NCBI RefSeq assembly: GCF_003957745.1
Contig: NZ_CP020373.1
Location: forward strand, 620,001-684,000
Origin: Shewanella khirikhana
GTDB taxonomy: Bacteria > Pseudomonadota > Gammaproteobacteria > Enterobacterales > Shewanellaceae
Direction of reading: 5' to 3'
DNA length: 64,000 nt
The notes under the pieces were generated by a model. It worked only from the letters and a program-made list of their open reading frames with translations, did not search any database and was not told the origin of the DNA. Position numbers and translations under genes: made by a program. Positions within the stretch are counted from its first letter, which is position 1; each line of letters starts with the position of its first letter. Shown piece by piece: positions 1 to 7,382 of the stretch.

Positions 1-1061
1 CTGAGTCTGCAAAGGCGTCTAAAAAAATCAGCAGCTATTTGTTTCTGGCGGTGCTTGCCATTTGGCTCTATAGCCTGTGGGCCGACCGTGTTACCCCCAT
101 GACCACCCAGGCCTACGTGCATGCCTATCTGGTGCGCATTACCCCCGAGGTGGCGGGCAGCATTACCCGGGTGGAGGTGAAAAACGATCAGGTGGTGGAT
201 GCAGGTGACTTGCTGTTTGAAATCGACAGCCGCCAATACGATATCGCCCTGGCCAAGGCGCGGGCCGATTTGGAGCGGGTAGGTCAAAGCCTTGGTGCCA
301 ACACTGCGGCGGTGGAAGTGGCCCAGGCCAAGGTGGGTGACGCAAGGGCGGCGCTGTCCAATGCGTCGGCCCAGGCCAAGCGGGTGGCGGCGCTCGCCAG
401 TCGCGGCGTACTGAGTCAGGCAGAGCTCGATAACGCCCGCGAAGCCGAAGACAGAGCCAAGGCGGCGCTGGCGGCAGCCGAGGCGTCGCTTATTCAGGCG
501 CAGCAGAATCTGGGGCCTGTGGGTGAAAACAACCCTGAGCTTAAAGCGGCCATGGCGGCGCTGGCCAAGGCCGAGCTTGACCTCAAGCGGACCCGGGTGA
601 GCGCGCCCTCCCGCGGGCTGGTGACCAATGTGCAGCTGACCACCGGCCAATATATGGCGCCCGGACAAGCGGCGCTGACCTTTATCGACCCCCGCGAAGT
701 GTGGATTTCCGCGATGGTGCGGGAAAACTCCCTCGAGCATATCCACAGCGGCGGCAAGGTAGCCATAGTGTTTGATGCGCTGCCGGGACGGGTGTTCGAA
801 GGGGAAGTGGAAAGCATTGGTTGGGGCAGTGGCGGCGCCAACAATATCGACCAGAGCACCGGCTTTGAGTCGGCCCAGACCGGCAAGCAGCAGGCGCGGC
901 GTTTCCCGGTGCATATTCGCTTTGATACCAATGGCATCGACCGGGAGCTGAGGTTCGGCTCTCAGGCCACAGTGGCCTTCTACACCGGCGAGAGCAGCCT
1001 TGGCGATATGCTTGCCAGTCTGTGGATGTGGTGTTGGAGCAAGCTGACCTATGTCTCGTGA
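1..1061 (+). CDS. HlyD-family efflux adaptor protein, 5' truncated by window edge
   Basis: Periplasmic adaptor (membrane fusion protein) of an efflux or secretion system, anchored in the inner membrane. The frame is open from base 3 to the TGA at 1059-1061, so the start lies upstream of the window. A TTG at 39 is only an internal codon. Visible parts: an N-terminal membrane segment (YLFLAVLAIWLYSLW), the first lipoyl half (ITPEVAGSITRVEV, then GDLLFEID), an Ala-rich coiled-coil hairpin, the second lipoyl half (SAPSRGLVTNVQL) and a beta-barrel region (EVWISAMVREN). The DUF2955 membrane protein follows 47 nt downstream, the usual pairing for this type, so the two probably act together. The substrate cannot be read from sequence. 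Confidence 0.88.
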   Translation, partial: ESAKASKKISSYLFLAVLAIWLYSLWADRVTPMTTQAYVHAYLVRITPEVAGSITRVEVKNDQVVDAGDLLFEIDSRQYDIALAKARADLERVGQSLGANTAAVEVAQAKVGDARAALSNASAQAKRVAALASRGVLSQAELDNAREAEDRAKAALAAAEASLIQAQQNLGPVGENNPELKAAMAALAKAELDLKRTRVSAPSRGLVTNVQLTTGQYMAPGQAALTFIDPREVWISAMVRENSLEHIHSGGKVAIVFDALPGRVFEGEVESIGWGSGGANNIDQSTGFESAQTGKQQARRFPVHIRFDTNGIDRELRFGSQATVAFYTGESSLGDMLASLWMWCWSKLTYVS

Positions 1062-1108
1062 AATCTGTCCTGGCTGGGTGACAAGCGACCCAGGAGTGGA
1101 GCCTGACC

Positions 1109-2206
1109 ATGGCTGAGCAAGAGACTACAGCGGCTGCAGAGCCCAGCGCCAATAGCGCAGGCAGTGCCAGTAGCAGTGCCAGCAAACGCCCATATTTCGC
1201 GGCGGCCAACCCGCTGCTGCGGGTCGCGGTGGGCACTCTGGTGCCGCTGTTTTTGCTGCAATACTTCGAAGTGCCACTGCCGATGCTGGTGTCTGTGTTT
1301 ACCGTGGTCATGCTTACCCTGATGCCCGGTAAGCCGTCGGTGTCGGTATTGCTGCAGCTTACCGCCGTGGTGGTCGTGGCGGCACTGGTGCAAAGTGCGG
1401 CGGGCAATCTGCTTGGCGGCACAGGAACCGGTACCTGGCTGTTTTTGTTCGCGGTGCTGTTTTACAGCCTGTCACGCATCCACTTGAATCCCAAAGACGT
1501 AGTTGGGCTGATGATGATGATCCTCGGCATAGTGGTAACTGTGCTGCATTTTCAGTACGCGATGACGCTCACCAATCTGCCCTGGCTGCTGGCGCTGGCC
1601 TTTATCAGTGCCATAGGGGTGATTTATCTGATGTTTTGGCTGTTTCCCGGCGGCGAGCTGGAAGTCAGCGCCGATATCAGCTGGGAGGTGACCCCCAGCC
1701 ATTGGCTTAAGGTGCTGGCCAAGGCACTGTTTATCATGCTGATCATCTTTTTGCTGATGGACGCCGACAGCAGTCAGGCACTGCTTATCGTTATCACCCT
1801 CACCAGCCTGATAAAAGACCCCAATCCCCTTGCCGGCAGTCATAATGCCCGCCAGCGGCTGTGGACCACTTGGCTTGCGGTGGTTTACAGCCTGCCGCTG
1901 CTTATCGCATTTTGGCTCGATATGGTCTGGTGGCTGCAAATGCTGCTGGCCGTGGCGCTGGCGCTCTGGCTTGGGGCCGCCGCCACCGCCCGCAAGGTGT
2001 CGATGGCTGAATATCAGTTGCTGATGAGTGGCTTTGTGATGCTGGTGTATCAGGTGATAAGTCATCAGGGCGCCGCGTCGCTCACCTCGTCATTGATGCG
2101 GCTGGGCTCTGTGATAGTGGCGGTGCTGCTGGGGATGCTGCTATTGTCGCTGCTCTCTGAGCTGGGCTCGCAAAAGCCTGACCGCGCAAAAGCGGCAAGC
2201 GATTAG
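1109..2206 (+). CDS. DUF2955-family inner membrane protein, partner of HlyD adaptor
   Basis: A 365-aa polytopic membrane protein. A low-complexity Ala/Ser-rich N-terminus of about 28 residues is followed by roughly ten hydrophobic segments in two clusters (about residues 40-180 and 200-350), resembling FUSC / aromatic acid exporter proteins. It matches the DUF2955 type, which sits next to HlyD adaptors. A GGAG about 10 nt upstream supports the ATG. It is probably co-transcribed with the adaptor gene and forms the inner-membrane part of an efflux pair. The transported compound is unknown. The assignment rests on recalled family features and context. Confidence 0.8.
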   Translation: MAEQETTAAAEPSANSAGSASSSASKRPYFAAANPLLRVAVGTLVPLFLLQYFEVPLPMLVSVFTVVMLTLMPGKPSVSVLLQLTAVVVVAALVQSAAGNLLGGTGTGTWLFLFAVLFYSLSRIHLNPKDVVGLMMMILGIVVTVLHFQYAMTLTNLPWLLALAFISAIGVIYLMFWLFPGGELEVSADISWEVTPSHWLKVLAKALFIMLIIFLLMDADSSQALLIVITLTSLIKDPNPLAGSHNARQRLWTTWLAVVYSLPLLIAFWLDMVWWLQMLLAVALALWLGAAATARKVSMAEYQLLMSGFVMLVYQVISHQGAASLTSSLMRLGSVIVAVLLGMLLLSLLSELGSQKPDRAKAASD

Positions 2207-2241
2207 CAATATATGGTTAAGAAAGCGAAGTGGCAGAATGT

Positions 2242-2270
2242 AAAAAGGCGCTGATAATCAGCGCCTTTTT
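2242..2270. terminator. Bidirectional intrinsic terminator
   Basis: The inverted repeat AAAAAGGCGCTG / CAGCGCCTTTTT with a short ATAAT loop lies between the convergent DUF2955 gene and yfhL. It carries a T run on each strand, so it can end transcription from both sides. Confidence 0.9.
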
Positions 2271-2292
2271 GTATCTGGCTGCGGCCCTTGGC

Positions 2293-2544
2293 TTAGAGCT
2301 TGCCGGTGAGGCGGGCGTACTTAATCAGCAGCTCGTCCTGGCTTTCAGGGTGCGCCGGATCGGGGTCGATACAGTTAATCGGGCAGACAGACACGCAGGT
2401 AGGCTTGTCGTAGTGGCCCACACATTCGGTGCAGCGATCCGGATCGATTTCATAGATCTCAGCGCCCATGGCAATCGCCTGGTTGGGACACTCGGGTTCG
2501 CACATATCGCAGTTAATGCAGCTGTCGTCAATTATTAAGGCCAT
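2293..2544 (-). CDS. yfhL: YfhL-family 2[4Fe-4S] ferredoxin
   Basis: A small 83-aa electron carrier of the YfhL / Allochromatium-type dicluster ferredoxins. Cluster motif one is CINCDMCEPECP (C-x2-C-x2-C-x3-C). Motif two has the longer C-x2-C-x8-C-x3-C spacing (CTECVGHYDKPTC then VSVCP), which separates this subfamily from clostridial ferredoxins. The start MALIIDDSC at 2544 is preferred: an in-frame start 30 nt upstream would add an unusual MVIFSRFFKA extension. The gene stands alone and converges with the DUF2955 gene. In E. coli YfhL is essential for tRNA 5-hydroxyuridine formation by the TrhP route; a trhP homologue lies in this window at 11647-13044. Confidence 0.9.
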   Translation of the reverse strand: MALIIDDSCINCDMCEPECPNQAIAMGAEIYEIDPDRCTECVGHYDKPTCVSVCPINCIDPDPAHPESQDELLIKYARLTGKL

Positions 2545-3128
2545 TGCCTTGAAAAACCTCGAAAATATTACCACCGTTTGCGGTGGTCACACGTTAAAGC
2601 CGGCTTGCGCTTTCGCTCGGCTGTTGGCTGCTGGCTCTGGGCACAGTGCATGGCTCTTTACTACAGCTTAGCCGTCGGGGCGGGGAGTATACCACTCATT
2701 GGGAGGCTCTGCCCACCGGTTGCTGGGCACTTGGCTGAGTGCCATTGCAGCTGTTTGGGGGTATCCCGTGGTCGCTAAGGATTAGTTCGAACTTTGTGGT
2801 GCGTCGATAGCGTTTTTCGCTATTTATGTCATGTGCTTAGCATGTTGTTTCATTTTGTTTTTTTGCTAATTGGTACGCTTGTTTTAGTCTGTTTTCTTGG
2901 GTAGATTGGCTCGTTAGTGTGTGTTGTTGGTTTAGAGGGATTGAGCCGTCAGCGACAGAAACCACCCTTAGATATCCGTAATTGCGCAGGGATGCAGCCA
3001 GTCTTCTGATCTTGTTCACAGAACCTTTCCTCTTCCTGCTATAGCGTTATTTTTATTGGTTATTTGGTGTTGCTGGGTGCAGCTGTGGGGCGTTTTTAAT
3101 GCCTTCGGCATGCCAAGCTGCGCTTGAC

Positions 3129-3330
3129 GAAGGTCGTGGGTCTCCGACCCACACCCGGGGAAAGGGGACCGTTTCGACAGGCCCCCTTGTCCAATCCCCC
3201 AGCGACCCGCGACGAAGCGGACAGCCCCGTCGGGCTTTAGCCGAAAATTGGCTGTCGCGACCGATTCGCTCCAAGCTCAACGGTCGCTGCTTCGGCATCC
3301 ATGCCTCGCCACGCCATTTTCAGCAACACC
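3129..3330 (+). repeat. Diverged GC-rich repeat, left copy, flanking the cassette island
   Basis: This segment is related to the reverse complement of 7450-7700. The best stretch is 3257-3294 (GCGACCGATTCGCTCC, then AGCTC, ACGGTC, CTGC and TCG words), which matches the opposite strand of 7520-7556 with about five mismatches over some 36 bases. Further shared words in the same order include CCGGG, AGGGG, CCCCTTG, ACGAAGC and GAAAA-GGC. The copies are therefore inverted relative to each other and bracket the cassettes. No protein is recognised. It could be a dispersed genomic repeat or a remnant of a mobile element. Confidence 0.6.
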
Positions 3331-3394
3331 CGCCGCCGCTTCGAGCGGGATTGGAGCAACCTTCTGCAGCCGAGTTGCTATTGGTAAATAGAGC

Positions 3395-3443
3395 TACCCT
3401 GCAAGGTAGGGCGAGCTTACAAGCTCGGGTAACCTTGCAAGGT
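3395..3443. repeat. Cluster of three short palindromes
   Basis: Three palindromes occur in a row: TACCCTGCAAGGTA (one mismatched pair), CGAGCTT-AC-AAGCTCG (perfect, 2-nt loop) and ACCTTGCAAGGT (perfect). The first and third share the core TGCAAGGT. The cluster lies between the left GC-rich repeat and the first cassette gene. Function unknown; it could be a protein-binding site or a short mobile-repeat remnant. Confidence 0.65.
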
Positions 3444-3480
3444 CGTATGAATAAAATGTTATGTGTGAGCGAGTCTCGGC

Positions 3481-3855
3481 ATGGAATGGTCTAAATTCGA
3501 AATTTTCAAAGGTATAGATCTCAACGATTCATTCGTTTTGGATTGGTGTTGCGAAGGTGATCGTTTGTCTTTCGAATTAGAGGCAAGCATTTGGCCTGAG
3601 TCGGAACATTACTCAAAGCCAAAGGATAATGAGTATACATGCTACAAGAAAGCAACACTTCGGTTTGTGAACGTAAATGAAGTGCAAGGGCTAAAGCTAA
3701 AGGATCTGGTCCGTTCAACTACCGATCCTGAAGGGGCGGCAGATTTCGGAAGCATTGATGTACTCAATATCGAGGATGGCTCGTTTTATTTGGCAGGTGA
3801 CTTTGGTTCGGTCAATATTCGAGGTGGAAAGCTAGAGTTTGAAATACACACATAA
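3481..3855 (+). CDS. Hypothetical cassette-encoded protein (124 aa)
   Basis: A 124-aa acidic, aromatic-rich protein with no signal peptide or membrane segment and an alternating pattern typical of beta-rich folds (FVLDW, LSFELEAS, ATLRFVN, GSFYLAGDFGSV). I do not recognise the family. The gene is AT-richer than the chromosomal neighbours. Its TAA lies inside the left arm of the attC site at 3850-3951, the arrangement of an integron cassette. There is no strong ribosome binding site (only a GAG-containing stretch upstream), as is common in cassettes that rely on read-through transcription. Small single-domain proteins like this are typical cassette cargo, including immunity or antitoxin-like proteins, but nothing specific supports that here. 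Confidence 0.7.
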   Translation: MEWSKFEIFKGIDLNDSFVLDWCCEGDRLSFELEASIWPESEHYSKPKDNEYTCYKKATLRFVNVNEVQGLKLKDLVRSTTDPEGAADFGSIDVLNIEDGSFYLAGDFGSVNIRGGKLEFEIHT

Positions 3856-3951
3856 CAAGCGGCAGCAGTCGGACTCGGCAAAAGCCGTCACTAATTTTGC
3901 TGGCGCAAATTTAGCGCCAATTTTACCTCGCCGCTGTGCCGGGCGTTAGGC
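3850..3951 (+). other. attC recombination site 1
   Basis: About 102 bp. The right core is GTTAGGC at 3945-3951, an exact GTTRRRY. The left core is ACATAAC at 3850-3856 (one mismatch to RYYYAAC). Inner arms CGGCA-g-CAG-t-CGG on the left pair with the complement of the right arm, leaving two unpaired bases on one arm, as attC hairpins have. A further inner stem TGGCGC / GCGCCA is at 3901-3918. Features and position directly behind a stop codon fit an attC site. Confidence 0.85.
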
Positions 3952-4594
3952 GAATAAGCACTCGTATCAAACAATGAGGATTAACTTTGGAATTGTTTAA
4001 ACCAGCAGTAAAAGAAGATCGGCTTCATCCTTTATTCAAGAGAATCATCTCTACTAAAGGCTATGAACCAACCATCGATGTTATAAACAGCTGGGCTACA
4101 GGTCTGATGGGGCGAAAGAAAGAATCTAAAAAGTTCATTCAAGACTTTCAGATATCATTCAACTCGTCATTGTGGGAGCTTTATCTAAATAAAGCATTTG
4201 TTGATTTTGGCTTCAGTATCGACTACTCCAAAGAAAGCCCTGATTTCAATTTGTGTCATAGATCTGGTCGTATCGTAAATGTGGAAGCTGTTACTTCAAA
4301 TAGTAGGGATAATCTAAAGACAGAATATTATTTGAACGAATCACTTCGTTCAGTTTCAATGCAAAACAACGATGAATTTTTGGATGGATCAACAATTAAA
4401 CTTGCTGGAAAGCTAAAGGATAAAAGAGATTTATTCATTGGTACTAACAATAAAAAGCACCCATATTACTCACTAGAACATGTCAAAGGTAACCCTTTTG
4501 TCATCGCTGTAGCTCCTTTCGATAACCATCTTTCGTATTCGCAAAACAATATGGCTATAAATAGGGTGCTTTATGGGCTAAACCCACCCCCACC

Positions 4595-4604
4595 AATGGG
4601 CAAT
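4595..4604 (+). repeat. Target site duplication, left copy (AATGGGCAAT)
   Basis: This 10-bp direct repeat is identical to 5819-5828 and immediately abuts the IS left end. Ten bases fits the 8-10 bp duplications of ISAs1 elements. Exact identity indicates a recent insertion. Confidence 0.93.
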
Positions 4605-5818
4605 CAGGGCGGGATCGTACTTTTCTAGCCAGTGTTGAGTGAGCAGATCAGCTGTGATCTAATAGCGGTTCATTTAATCAGTCGCTGCTCCAATGAACTT
4701 GCTCGAACACCTGACCGTTGTAGAAGAAACCCGCTCTGAAGTTAATCAAAGGCATGACCTTGTGGATGTCATGTTCCTCGTACTAAGCGCCATCATGTCA
4801 GGTGCCGAGGGCTGGCAGGATATTCAAACTTACGGTGACCATAAACTGCCATGGCTGCGAAAATTTCGCCCGTTTGAGCATGGTATTCCCCGAAGACACA
4901 CTATTGCGCGGATCCTTCGTACCGTGGTCGCGGAGTCATTGCTCGAAGCGCTGCTGAATTGGGTGAATGAACAGCGAGCCAGCATCGGTAAACCCGTAAT
5001 AGCTTTTGACGGCAAGGTGCTCAGAGGCTCTTACCGCAATGACTCCAAAACGGCGTTGCAGTTGGTTACAGCCTACGACACCGAAAACGGATTGGTCCTT
5101 AGCCAAAAGCCAACCCAAACCAAGAACGGTGAAATCAGCGTGGTTCGGCAGATGCTTGATGTTCTTAACCTGAAAGGCGCGGTGATCACACTTGATGCCT
5201 TGCACTGCCAGCGCGAAACGCTGGAGAAAATCAGCGAAAAGAAGGCTCACGTTGTTGTTCAGGTCAAAAATAACCAGCCTGCTCTTTGGGAGGCTGTTCA
5301 GTCGCAGTTTCAGACTGTTTTCGATGCGAAGAAAGAGAAAGTTGTCACCGAAATCAAACAAGAAGCCCATGGCCGAAAAGAAGAGCGCTACGTTTTCCAA
5401 CTGAAGGCAAAGCTGCCTGAAAAGCTTGCAGAAAGATGGCCAACAATCCGAAGCATCGTCGCTGTGGAACGACATCGCTCGCAGAATGGTAAGACAACGA
5501 CAGATACCAGCTACTACGTGAGCTCGCTATCACCACGGCATAAATTGCTTGGTCATTACATCCGTCAGCACTGGCGGATTGAAAACAGTCAGCATTACGT
5601 GCTGGATGTAGTTTTCAAAGAAGACGACTCACGGATAGCACTTGAAGGGGCTGTCGAAAACGTAGCCCTGTTCCGCCGCTTCGTCATGAATATGCTACGG
5701 CAATGTGACTGTGGCGCCCCGAGCCAGAGAAACAAGCTAAAACAGGCTGGCTGGTGCGACGATTATCGGGAAAGAGTGTTCTTTGGTTAGAAACTGCTCA
5801 AAGTATGCTCCGGCCCTG
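4605..5818 (+). mobile_element. ISAs1-family insertion sequence (1,214 bp)
   Basis: The left end reads CAGGGCGGGATCGTACTTT. The reverse complement of the right end reads CAGGGCCGGAGCATACTTT, giving imperfect terminal inverted repeats of about 19 bp. The 10-bp direct repeats outside (4595-4604 and 5819-5828) are identical. One complete transposase gene fills the interior. Size, ends and transposase fit the ISAs1 family. The element is complete and apparently still competent; it interrupts a cassette gene. Confidence 0.95.
4693..5790 (+). CDS. ISAs1-family DDE transposase
   Basis: A 365-aa transposase, full length for the family. An N-terminal DUF4338-like region (VMFLVLSAIMSGAEGWQDI) is followed by the DDE catalytic domain: D106 in IAFDGK, D168 in VITLDALHCQ and E297 in RQHWRIEN. 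All three acidic residues are present, so the enzyme should be active. The gene lies 88 bp from the left end and its stop is 28 bp from the right end of the element. No frameshift is seen. Confidence 0.95.
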   Translation: MNLLEHLTVVEETRSEVNQRHDLVDVMFLVLSAIMSGAEGWQDIQTYGDHKLPWLRKFRPFEHGIPRRHTIARILRTVVAESLLEALLNWVNEQRASIGKPVIAFDGKVLRGSYRNDSKTALQLVTAYDTENGLVLSQKPTQTKNGEISVVRQMLDVLNLKGAVITLDALHCQRETLEKISEKKAHVVVQVKNNQPALWEAVQSQFQTVFDAKKEKVVTEIKQEAHGRKEERYVFQLKAKLPEKLAERWPTIRSIVAVERHRSQNGKTTTDTSYYVSSLSPRHKLLGHYIRQHWRIENSQHYVLDVVFKEDDSRIALEGAVENVALFRRFVMNMLRQCDCGAPSQRNKLKQAGWCDDYRERVFFG

Positions 5819-5828
5819 AATGGGCAAT
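5819..5828 (+). repeat. Target site duplication, right copy (AATGGGCAAT)
   Basis: Identical to 4595-4604, directly outside the IS right end. The interrupted reading frame resumes in phase after it. Confidence 0.93.
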
Positions 5829-6341
5829 GGACAAAAAATAAGTCATATCTCAAAGGAAAATGGTCAAAAGGTTGAACTAGGTATATTCACCAACCCAAGT
5901 TACAAAGAAGTTAGCGCGGTAATTTTCTCTACTACGGGTATGTTTGGCAAAGCTGTAGTTCAAGCTGGTCTAGAGAACATTGTTCGAGCAACGCGCTATC
6001 GTCAAATGGATGTTGATGAGTTTATGGCAAAAGAGGGTCATAACATGCTAGGTACAACTCATAAGATAGTAAAGCCCGGTTATGATGTCTTCTCAATGAG
6101 AATATTAAGTGGCGATTTTGTATTTGGCTCTGACACGTATATTTACCCATCGAGTGAACATAAAGAGTCACACTTGGATGGCTTACATATATACTATAAT
6201 CCTTATGCTTCAGTTCCATTGGATAAAGATCTATTTTCCGCATACGAAGTGACTCAAAATGATTTTGATATAAGTACGCGAAAGATGATTGCCAATCATA
6301 ATGATGGTTCGTTAGTTTCAAGACAAACATTCACATCATTC

Positions 6342-6466
6342 GTCTAACAAACTGTTCAAGAGGGATTCGCAACGCATGGCATTTTACTATGCGTTGGTTT
6401 AAGTGATTAAGGTGGTATGCGTCAGCTTCGGTATTGCGTTGCTAATCCCTTAACAGGGCGTTGACT
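6342..6466 (+). other. attC recombination site 2
   Basis: About 125 bp, very like Vibrio and Shewanella chromosomal attC sites. The left core GTCTAAC (6342-6348) is an exact RYYYAAC and contains the TAA of the preceding gene. The right core is GTTGACT at 6460-6466. The arms pair strongly: CTGTT-c-AAG-a-GGGATT on the left against AATCCCTTAACAG on the right, with two single unpaired bases, then a GCAACGC / GCGTTGC stem further in. An inner AACGCAT / ATGCGTT repeat lies at 6371-6395. Confidence 0.92.
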
Positions 6467-6482
6467 ATCTAGGAGGTTACAT

Positions 6483-7382
6483 TTGACTTTACAGTATATT
6501 TCCGTTGCTAAAACGGTCTTCTTTTATATATGTATCAGCTTAGGCGTTTGCACACGTTTCTTCTTGGGGAATTTATACGGTGTTTTGATTACGTTGCTTG
6601 TAGTACGTCATTTTTGTGAATCTATCTTTGGTTATCCTGCATATTCTTTTGATGAGCTAATGGTTTGGTTAAGGACATTGAATGATGAAATGAAGGTGGC
6701 AATAGTAAGTTCATTGGTAACAGTTGTCGGTTTTTTGGTCGCTTACGCAAGTGCTACGTCAAACTGGAAATCACAGCTGTTAGCCAATATAAAGTTACAA
6801 GCTTGGGGTGAGTTAAACGCTTTTTTTACTGAGGTCGGGGCACTCGTTACTGATTGCGAAATTTATGCTAATGAAATATTAGAAACCTCAGCAAGAGTTC
6901 GAAAGTCTAAAGATCATCAGGAAAAACTATTCTTAGTGTCATACCAAAACACTAGAGGTCATGAAATCGCTCTGAAGCGCAAACGACTTGTAGCGATGTC
7001 AATTCAAGTACATCAGTTCACTGGCAAGTATGCGAACTTATTTCTTTCAGTGCCAAAGGTACAGTCAAACTTCGATATAGCGGCTACTGCTCTAGAAGAG
7101 GTTGCATCTAAAACATGGTTTAATATTCCGTTCTCATATGCCGAAGACACTGACCCTGTTACAACTTTCTTAAAGCAAGTAAATGAAGAACAACTGAAAA
7201 TATTTAAGAGAACCGTAGAAAAGAACCGTATTTTCCTATCATTTTACCCCGGCAGTGCAGGAGGAGTATTACAATCAGAAATTGTGCCTTTTAATGGTTT
7301 CTCTTTATTCAATATGTATCGTCGTACAAGAATGCTGCACTCTACATTTGAAGAATTGCGCAAGGCGAAACAAGATAGTTAA
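6483..7382 (+). CDS. Hypothetical cassette-encoded membrane protein (299 aa)
   Basis: The product has two hydrophobic N-terminal regions (about residues 11-41 and 72-91) and a soluble, mostly helical C-terminal part of about 200 residues, probably cytoplasmic. The TTG start at 6483 is chosen because a perfect AGGAGG (6471-6476) lies 6 nt upstream, and the start is 22 nt after the cut point of attC site 2. The gene is AT-rich compared with the chromosome. The stop is followed directly by the left end of an attC-like sequence. No family is recognised. Membrane anchor plus soluble domain is a frequent layout for effector or sensor proteins, but no function can be assigned. Confidence 0.75.
   Translation: MTLQYISVAKTVFFYICISLGVCTRFFLGNLYGVLITLLVVRHFCESIFGYPAYSFDELMVWLRTLNDEMKVAIVSSLVTVVGFLVAYASATSNWKSQLLANIKLQAWGELNAFFTEVGALVTDCEIYANEILETSARVRKSKDHQEKLFLVSYQNTRGHEIALKRKRLVAMSIQVHQFTGKYANLFLSVPKVQSNFDIAATALEEVASKTWFNIPFSYAEDTDPVTTFLKQVNEEQLKIFKRTVEKNRIFLSFYPGSAGGVLQSEIVPFNGFSLFNMYRRTRMLHSTFEELRKAKQDS

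Larger units (their letters stand above)
2545..3480. other. Gene-free stretch leading into the cassette island
   Basis: No convincing gene is visible over about 930 bases. It holds a small hairpin at 2570-2587 (ACCACC / GGTGGT) just upstream of yfhL, AT-rich sequence to about 3060, a GC-rich diverged repeat at about 3129-3330 (annotated separately) and a cluster of short palindromes at 3395-3443. Open frames across the repeat (for example 3099-3494 on the plus strand) have no start signal or protein-like composition. Confidence 0.6.
3987..6347 (+). pseudogene. Cassette gene split by an ISAs1 element; intact frame would encode 378 aa, PD-(D/E)xK-like
   Basis: The 5' part (3987-4604, 206 codons) starts at TTG, with GAGGA 7 nt upstream. 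The 3' part resumes at 5829 and ends with TAA at 6345-6347 (172 codons). Deleting the IS and one copy of the AATGGGCAAT duplication joins the halves in frame (PPPPMGN then GQKISH), giving 378 aa with no other lesion. The N-terminal half has a pattern like PD-(D/E)xK nucleases: E64 in SSLWELYL, P85-D86-F87, and E100 in GRIVNVEAVT, where the usual lysine is replaced. This suggests a nuclease-like fold; activity is not proven. Left to itself, the 5' part reads into the IS and stops after 213 aa. A defence role is possible because cassettes often carry such genes, but this is inference. Confidence 0.85.

Noticed and set aside
2230..2538. Open frame of 102 codons on the plus strand
   Set aside because: It is antisense to the yfhL ferredoxin, whose cysteine motifs are unmistakable.
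3395..3480. attI-type primary integron site before the first cassette
   Set aside because: A core-like GTTATGT is present, but it has a mismatch to GTTRRRY, and no integrase gene or further binding repeats are found.
3099..3494. Open frame of 131 codons across the left GC-rich repeat
   Set aside because: Runs through the repeat and palindromes, lacks a start signal and has a Pro/Arg-rich composition typical of noncoding GC-rich DNA.
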